Below the pieces are notes generated by a model. It was not told the DNA's origin, did no database searches, and saw nothing but the letters and a program-made list of their open reading frames with translations. From Rhexocercosporidium sp. MPI-PUGE-AT-0058 (lineage: Eukaryota > Ascomycota > Leotiomycetes > Helotiales), in assembly GCA_020746875.1 (NCBI GenBank), contig JAGTJL010000002.1:372001-436000 (forward strand): a stretch of DNA of 64,000 nt, written 5' to 3'. Position 1 is the first letter of the stretch. The number at the start of each line of letters is the position of its first letter. Positions 57,101 to 64,000 of this stretch are shown piece after piece. Both the position numbers and the translations under genes were made by a program.

Positions 57101-57336
57101 GTCTTTGAATTGCTCGAGAATCAGCTCCCAGATCGGAGTCGGGGGCTCCTCTTCAATAGCTATATGACGGTTAGCCTCTGTGCAATGTGGCGCGGCGCAA
57201 AGGGAATTCTCAGCGTACCATTGCGACCATGTTTCTCTCTTGAAGCTTGAATTTGAGACTCTGACAATCCCTGAGTCTCAGAGACAGAGAAGAACTTCAG
57301 CACCTCGGAGGTGGATTTGGCGTATGCGTTTTCCAT
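54169..57336 (-). CDS. Sarco/endoplasmic-reticulum-type Ca2+-ATPase (P2A)
   Basis: Four exons join in frame: [20 protein letters not shown]... from 57336, a short exon with [20 protein letters not shown], the main exon (about 56950 to 54313) and a short last exon ending [11 protein letters not shown] at 54169. It is about 1,000 residues. P-type signatures are clear: the [15 protein letters not shown] transmembrane Ca-site motif, phosphorylated Asp in [24 protein letters not shown], and hinge [20 protein letters not shown]. The ten-segment topology of SERCA is consistent with the hydrophobic segments seen. It pumps cytosolic Ca2+ into the ER/Golgi lumen. The tail lacks a calmodulin-binding extension, which separates it from plasma-membrane P2B pumps. 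A vertebrate-like phospholamban site is not evident. Confidence 0.96.
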
Positions 57337-59354
57337 AGTGAACGTGGGGTAGCAGGCTGACGAAGTGAAGAGTGGTGGTTTGGGTTGTACCGTTTGGCGG
57401 CTACTCGATTATTTTGGGGAGATCATGTAAGGCTAGATATTCGTCCAAAAGCTGTGGCAAAGGCACGGTGAAAATTTGCGATAGAGAGCGAGCGAGGGCA
57501 AGTCGAGTTTGAAGGCGGGGAAAGGAAATATATTCTTTTTCCAGCGAGTGCTTGCTTGGTAAGGTCTAGGTCTCTGCCACCACAAATCTACAAGTGTCCT
57601 CTTCACCCACGCCCACCAGCGCCCAGACTCGATGGGATTGGCCGGCGCAAATCCTGACCTGACTAGCCTCGCCGTTCTCCATAAGCGGCACTGGTCCTTT
57701 GCGCTGCGCAGCTGCGCTTGAGTCGCGGGTATTTATTCGGTCTGTCCTGTTTTTAGAAACTGGGCTCTGCTTTTCTTTATCGGCTTGCTATGCTATTTCC
57801 ACTTGGAGGTGTGAATAGATGCATACTCGAGGTGAGTACACCGCTTTGTCTATTTCCCCACGACATTTTCCGCAAACGTTGCGTCTTGAGCCGCAACCCT
57901 ACCCCAGGTCGGTACCAGACCCGGCTGCAATGCTTGACTCCTCTCATCCCAGCCAACCACAAGCAACGAGAAGGTTCTCGCATCAGCAAGAAGAGGTTTC
58001 CGTCTTTTGTATGTATTGTCTTCGGATCTCTTCGTGAAAGAGATAGTACTTCGTAGCTGTTCCTACTTACTTTGGTCGAGGTAGCGCAGCATATATAAAG
58101 AGGAGGGGTTTTGAATAGAATGAAAACTACCTGTAAACTCGCAATACTATGAAGGTCATGTGCCTCGGGGACACACTTGTATACCTAGGTATCTCTATAG
58201 AGGTACAAGCAATATGTATTGTACTTGGGCGGACCTTTGAAATAAGCTGGACATCCTCTGAATACTTCTCTTCGAGGCTGGCGCTGTCTTATCAAGTTGC
58301 CAGCTCTCTTTCTCACGATGCTCTGGTCTATTATCACATGCGGCCATCCTGATACGCAGACCAAGTCCTCCTCTCTCCTAATTCCGATTCCGAGTCCGAA
58401 AACATCGCAGGCCTGAATGACCTCTCGGCTCCTCCCCTCATCACACCAGATCACCAGGTTGAGTCTTTTTCGTCCAATTGTTGGGTCATCACAGCTACCA
58501 TGTGGCTCCATTGGCTGAAGGCATGGGCCAGTGCCAGCACATGCACCCAAACAATACCCCTGCGAAGTACAACACAAGGCAGAAACCGGTCCAATATCCT
58601 CAAATGATAAGGAACGTCCAATATGAGACAAAGCAACCACTTAGGCTTCACGAACTGCCAAAGAGAACAACAGCAGATCGGAGGAGGGGGTCTGGGCAGA
58701 ATCAGGATGTGAAGTAAGATGACGTGACCTATGGCAACGCTGAGGTGGCTTGGAGAGCCGTTGTACAGACCAAGAACGCTGTCGTTTTTGTCGTTCCTGT
58801 AGAGCAGGTATTCTGATATCTACTCTGTGCCATATCGGCAGATGCGACGAGGCTTTTCTTGATTCGAAGCCTCAAGGGGGGTTACCTCAACATAGTGTAG
58901 ATGTATGTGCAGGTGGGTGGTCGACCGTCGCCCGGGTTGTCGTGTCCTACCACGTGATACTTGCTTTAAACCTTGGAAGTCTTCGGAGCCTCGCGAAAAG
59001 ATTGTAAACAAACTCCGCCTGGACTACCCTTAAGAGGAGTCTGACTTGACTTTTAATCCATATTCAATCCAAAGGTGATCCGCTCAGTCTGTTGTTATTG
59101 TTGTTGACGTTGCTCTTCACTTTCCAATCTGCATCTGCTTCTGCCACCATCCATCAGCACCTCAGCCTGCACAATTTAGCGAGGGCGCTAGCGCAGTTGA
59201 CCGTCGGCGTGGAATCCCCAGAGTCTTTTGAAGGAGGCACGACACTTTCCCATTGCAACTTTTCCCACAACAACCAAACCACCCTCCATCGATCTCCCAT
59301 TTTCTCCATCCACCACTTCTCTCCTTTGCAAATACATCCCGATCTACCGCAAGA
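57337..59354. other. Divergent 2-kb promoter region, SERCA / 14-3-3
   Basis: Two housekeeping genes diverge here. ORFs up to 151 codons (58185-58640, minus) lack support. A C-rich tract lies upstream of 59355. I see no repeat or RNA gene. Confidence 0.5.
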
Positions 59355-60603
59355 ATGACATCCGAAGTAAGTTTCCTCTCTGCCGCATCCGCGTCACCTT
59401 CCGCAGCGCCGCTGTTGATTTCCCCTCCATCGCCCAACACTCCTTATCGATCGCGTTGTTATCATCCATCTGCCTTTATCCCATCCCTCAAATGCAATCT
59501 GCTGATGTTTGTGTCTCTATCTAGCGTGAAAGGTACGAATAAAACCCATATTCGCTGCGCTAGGCGTCTATCTGATGTCGATGCTAACTCCCACCGCAGC
59601 AAGACCTTCCTCGCGAGGCTCTGTGAGCAGGCCGAGCGTTACGATGAGATGGTTACATACATGAAGGAGGTTGCCAAGGTACGCAATGCGCTCACCGGCC
59701 TCAGCGGCGATGCTGGCTTTAAGAGGGGACTTCAACTGACGACGTGTGACTCAGTTGGGCGGAGAACTTACCGTTGATGAGCGAAACCTCCTGTCGGTCG
59801 CCTACAAGAACGTCGTCGGAACCAGACGTGCTTCCTGGCGCATAATCTCCTCGATCGAGCAGAAGGAGGAGTCCAAGGGTACCGACAAGCACGTCTCCAC
59901 CATCCGTGACTACCGTCAAAAGATCGAAACCGAACTCGAGAAGGTCTGCCAAGATGTCCTTGATGTCTTGGATGAGTCTTTGATCCCCAAGGCCGAGTCT
60001 GGCGAGTCCAAGGTGTTCTACCACAAGATGTATGTCCTATCGCCGGTGGCGTGTTCTTTTCACAACCGGGCCTTCGCTGATACACATCTTAATACAGGAA
60101 GGGTGACTACCACCGTTACTTGGCTGAGTTTGCTTCCGGCGAGAAGCGCAAGGTTGCTGCCACTGCTGCCCACGAGGCTTACAAGGTATGCGCTTTAGCA
60201 GATAATATCCTTTTCGTTACTGACGTATCCCGCACAGAACGCTACCGATGTCGCCCAAACCGAGCTTACCCCAACTCACCCCATCCGTCTTGGCCTGGCC
60301 CTCAACTTCTCCGTCTTCTACTACGAGATCTTGAACTCCCCAGACCGCGCATGCCATCTCGCAAAGCAAGCTTTCGACGATGCCATTGCTGAGCTCGATT
60401 CTCTGTCCGAGGAGTCTTACCGTGACAGCACTCTCATTATGCAACTTCTCCGAGACAACCTCACCCTCTGGACCTCATCGGATAGCGGCGAGCCTGAGGC
60501 TGCACCTGCTGAGCCAGCCAAGGAGGCCGAGAAGGCTGCTGAGCCAGAGGAGACAAAGCCAGCTGAGCCAAAGACCGACGCTGCGCCTGCCACCGAGTCC
60601 TAG
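59355..60603 (+). CDS. bmh1: 14-3-3 protein
   Basis: Exon 1 is MTSE (59355-59366). Exon 2 is an 8-nt microexon (59525-59532) giving RE plus two bases. Exon 3 starts at 59600 with [20 protein letters not shown]. Further exons give [60 protein letters not shown] and [20 protein letters not shown], ending at 60603, about 270 residues. The phosphopeptide groove (Lys in YKNVVGTRR, the Arg and Tyr of DYHRYLAEF) is intact. Signatures [13 protein letters not shown] and [20 protein letters not shown] are exact. 14-3-3 proteins bind phosphoserine/threonine partners and regulate cell cycle, morphogenesis and signalling. After the core, a 35-residue tail rich in Ala, Pro, Glu and Lys ([14 protein letters not shown] repeats) is longer than in many family members. 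The symbol is by analogy with yeast. Confidence 0.95.
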
Positions 60604-63427
60604 ATTTCTCAATCTTGAATCTCCTCGTCTCATTTTCATATGCTTCTTGATCTTGCTGGAGTGGCTGGTATCTCTGCTGGCTACTGGTGGAAGTGATTGC
60701 AGCATCGGGTGCAGGGGATGGGAGTTGATATGAAAAGCAGAATGAGCGGCTTCTGCGAATTCGGTTGCGATTTGCGAATACACCATCCTGCGAACCTGAT
60801 GATCATGTTTTCCTTTCTGGTTTTCGTTTTCCCCCCCAAATCTCCTTGCGGTTGTTCCTCGCGTCTCTGTGGCGTGTTTTGCCAATGGGGGTTCCTTACC
60901 ATACGTGAGGCTTCCTAGGCACGGGCGTCGTTTGATACCGGAATGCATTTTCTTCACAACAGAGCCTCGACGGCAAACAAACAAATAGCGTCTATGGGAG
61001 ATCTCCTTTCAATGGGCTTTTTCGTTGTTGTTTTCCCCGATATCACTCTGGAGGTGTGCATTCTAATCGATCAGATATCCCCCTCGGACTTCCTCTCTTG
61101 TTTCCTTCCAATACCTGCCTGCTCTGCCTGGATTCTGCGTTTGTCATAGCGGTCTGTTTCTGCTTCGTCTGACAAAAACACAACAAAAAACAAAAACCTC
61201 TTGTGTATCGTTGAGTTACTTACATCCTCCTAAGTAGCTTGCTAGGATCGATGAACACCTACACTACAAAACTTCCCGTGTGTCAATGCTTTTGAATGTG
61301 ATTTGATATGACATGATTATATAATACTTTCCTGATGGTTTCTTTCTCCGACGACCGAATCCCCCAGCAACGCTAGCGCTCGATAATGTGTTGTCCCCTC
61401 GCCATATCCGTTTGCTCGCCCCACACACATTGACCCCTTTCCACATTCGCTTCCAGCGCCTGCCTGCTTACCTTTTTCATTCTATGCTCCCTCCCTTACA
61501 TACACTCTCCTTGCCCCCTCTCATCCGGAGACAACCCATCTGAACTCTCTATCAATGTCCCTAAGCTAGCTCTGAACTTCTTCTATATCTCTAAAGGAAC
61601 CGTCTAGGTTCAATCTATCCGGTAATCATCCGGTATTCATCATCCTTCAACCCCCTTCCTGGGTTCTACTCTCACAGATCGTTTCGATTAGGTGCTTACA
61701 CGTCCGTTCAAAACTCTGCCCTTCTCCCTCGGTTCTTCAATCTCTCGTTCTGGACTTCTACCTTTGAAGTCCAATCTACGGCCTCCTTCCACCACATCTC
61801 CACTCAGTCTCGATCTGGTCCTTAATGTACCGAGTAAGTCATTGGTATCGATTCTTCGCTTGCCATGGGATTGAGATGTGGATTTCTTTTGGATTGTGCT
61901 CCTTTTCTTGAGTAGGATTTCTGGGTAATTTGGGAGGGGTAGATTAGTTGTTTGGGTGGGTTCAGGGGTTAGGATTGAGGATGGGATTTGGGTGAACAGC
62001 GGAGGTGGTGTGGTAATGTTCTGATCGCACTTAGTCTTAGTATTTGATTATTATTTAGGTCAAAAACTCAATGTTGTTGCTTGGTGATTTGGTCTCCCAA
62101 GGCCTGTTCTTTGGGGGGGGATGAAGATAAAGTTAGCAAAGGTGGGCAAAATATGTGGTACAATTATATGTGTATCAGATCTCGGATGGATGAACAAGTA
62201 ACTTCACGGAGAGGTATTGGATTATTTGGAAGGATTGTCGAGGGAAGGGGGGGAGGTCTTAGAAACTTGGGTGGATAGCACGTGTTGCTTTGCAGTCATT
62301 GCTTGTCATTCGTTCGAGACATGTTGGCTCTTCTGGTTGGGCCAAGGTGAAGATAGTTCGGACTATATGATTGTGCTGCATAAACTACGAGAGGATGCAG
62401 GAGAGGCGATGATCGAGGCTAAGCTCCTACTGTGTCTCCTCTGCTATTGATAATACCCACCTTTTGGCCACCCAAAGTTGAAATTGAAACCATGTCAGAA
62501 CGTCACCGAAGCCCAAGGGACTTTGAAGCAGTGAATACACATATTGAAGAATGACATGGAAATGTCAACAGTAAGAGAGATACTGATGCGACTCTTAAAA
62601 AAAGAAATTGTGTAAGGAACCCTTTCATCGCATGTACGTTAGGATTAGTATCGAAGCATGAAATGGGCACAGAAAGGAAATGCCCAAGAAATTATGATTG
62701 TAGGAAAGGATATGTCCAGGAGCCTCATCATGATATGTTATGTGAGCGAGCCAGGTCCACCGCCGTTGTGACAAGTACGACCAGCATTTTAGTAGCCTCC
62801 ATGTGAAATTTCTGCTTTTAACCCAGAGGCACCTTGTGAGAAAGGCGTAGCCTAAAAATTGAATATACCAGTCATTCTCAATGTACCTGGTTGTGCTTGC
62901 TACGCAAGATCCTAGCCAACAGATGGGACATTTGAGGAAGAGGGCTTCGTCCAACAGAATATCGATGGATCAGGAGAGCAAACAAAATCTTCGTAATCGG
63001 ACAATAGAGGTCCTTTTGGTGGCTTCAGAAATGGTCATATTGAAATCATGCTCTTTCGAGCGTCATTCTCTTCCTATTATATTTGATACTTAGTATCGAA
63101 TCATCATTAGCCTATGTGGAAGAAGAAGAGAAGAAGAAGCAGAAGACTCGAAGTGCGAGGTTTTCATTCCCGACGCGATTCCGAATTCGGCCTAGTCCCA
63201 CTAGCACCTCCTTTAGTCTTCAATGAGGCTGAATTCAGTCATCTGTCGCGACAGCTGCCTCCGCCCATCTCTTCTCCCCGAAAGACATTCCAATCCTTTC
63301 ACCACAACTCCAGCACAGACCAAATATCGTGAAGAAGACAATTGGTCGCATTCCTTATTGTCGATTATATTAATCAGCAAAGCCGCGCCTTTCCGATCCA
63401 CTCGTTATCGTTCCCACTTTCGCGACA
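60604..63427. other. Intergenic, 2.8 kb, no gene seen
   Basis: Between the 14-3-3 and Prp39 genes, both plus strand. The left part should hold a long 3' UTR. Pyrimidine-rich 61480-61830 and a purine-rich GAAGAAG tract at 63118-63145 upstream of Prp39 are the only notable features. No ORF is supported. Confidence 0.5.
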
Positions 63428-64000
63428 ATGAGCGACTTCAACTATGGAGGGACAGACGAGGAGTCTGCGGAGATCAAGAAGCTCGATGCTGAAGTCGTAG
63501 GTTTTTCTGATCGATACCTGAGTTGCTAGACCGGTGCTAATGTTATCATCACAGCTCGAGGACCCTGATAACTTCGAACACTGGGAGAAGTTGGTACGCG
63601 CCGCAGAATCTCTCGAGGGCGGATTGAATCGAAACTCCAGCCCACAAGCTATCTCCACTACTCGCAGCGCCTACGATCGATTCCTTGCCAAATTCCCTCT
63701 TCTCTTCGGATACTGGAAGAAATATGCCGATCTGGAATTCTCCATTGCGGGCACTGAGGCTGCTGAAATGGTAAGGCTGCACCACGTCGCACAAGAAGCC
63801 GGGTACTGACATAAGATAGGTCTTCGAAAGGGGAGTTGCAAGCATCACAACCTCAGTCGATTTGTGGACCGACTACTGCTCTTTCAAGGTCGAGACCAGC
63901 CATGATCCAGACGTGATCAGAGAGTAAGTATAACTGGACTCTTTCCTTCCCTTTTAACACAGACATCTGCGATGCGGTGCGGTGCGACGCATGCTGCCCA
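63428..64000 (+). CDS. prp39: U1 snRNP component Prp39, 5' part, cut by window edge
   Basis: The ATG at 63428 opens MSDFNYGGTDEESAEIKKLD. A short intron leads to LEDPDNFEHWEKLVRAAESL, then KFPLLFGYWKKYADLEFSI, and after another intron VFERGVASITTSVDLWTDYC and FKVETSHDPDVIRE. The last donor lies at about 63925 and the rest lies past the window. The spacing of W, YWKKYADLE and VFERGVASI... marks HAT (half-a-TPR) repeats. Among HAT proteins the start and the block PDNFEHWEKLVRAAE match Prp39, a U1 snRNP protein that helps commit 5' splice sites. Assignment to Prp39 rather than Clf1/Rna14 rests on this N-terminus. Confidence 0.85.

Noticed and set aside
56583..57167. A 194-codon plus-strand ORF
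   Set aside because: It is antisense to the SERCA gene and crosses its introns.
59253..59777. A 174-codon ORF overlapping the 14-3-3 start
   Set aside because: It reads through two 14-3-3 introns. Only its end matches the true protein, and the 5' part is C-rich UTR.
1..64000. CRISPR arrays, prokaryotic operons, viral genes
   Set aside because: No spaced direct repeats, no ribosome-binding site pattern and no viral polymerase or capsid motifs were seen. The window is eukaryotic.

Overview
The window is nuclear DNA from a filamentous ascomycete (Pezizomycotina). The genes are dense and on both strands, are cut by many introns of about 45-120 bp, and include typical fungal families: eIF4A, Eaf6, Nop14, Ubx4/TUG-like, Pup3, 14-3-3, SERCA-type ATPase, cytochrome c peroxidase, eL36, Prp39, an M28 secreted aminopeptidase and a NACHT/TPR NLR-like protein. 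A transposon with RIP-like mutation fits this. The protein flavour suggests Leotiomycetes/Helotiales, but that placement is an impression and was not tested.

Layout. 1-12.4 kb: a partial coiled-coil gene (-), eIF4A (-), an F-box/JmjC protein (+), Eaf6 (-), a mitochondrial FAHD1-like hydrolase (-), a small Ser-rich protein (+) and a Pro/Ser-rich disordered gene (-). 12.8-23.1 kb: an SRRM1-like PWI/RS splicing factor (+), a degenerate ORF remnant, a secreted M28 aminopeptidase (+), an ankyrin protein (-), a second FAH-family enzyme (-) and the tiny LYR factor SDHAF1 (+). 23.3-31.6 kb: a roughly 1,170-residue disordered protein (+) and the NLR-like gene (+), whose N-terminal region reads through two apparent -1 shifts. 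32.9-44.6 kb: a small repeat protein (-), Nop14 (-) divergent from a membrane-anchored unknown (+), a six-cysteine secreted protein (+), two small Cys-containing genes (+), a CMD-family protein (-) and cytochrome c peroxidase (-). 45.46-47.90 kb: an AT-rich Fot1/pogo-like DNA transposon with long terminal inverted repeats. 48.9-64 kb: eL36 (+), UBX protein (-), Pup3 (+), SERCA (-), 14-3-3 (+) and the 5' part of Prp39 (+).

Most genes are unlinked housekeeping functions (translation, ribosome biogenesis, splicing, chromatin, proteasome, Ca2+ transport, mitochondrial redox). No biosynthetic cluster, CRISPR array, rRNA or convincing tRNA was seen. The less ordinary items are: the NLR-like gene with a probably broken N-terminus; a mutated pogo element in which all three catalytic aspartates read as asparagine while the TIRs stay nearly intact; a small gene with a duplicated Cys motif and two mutually exclusive 3' splice options; and coding microexons in the 14-3-3 and PUP3 genes. 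Exon boundaries were read by eye from splice consensus, frame and family resemblance, without alignment software.
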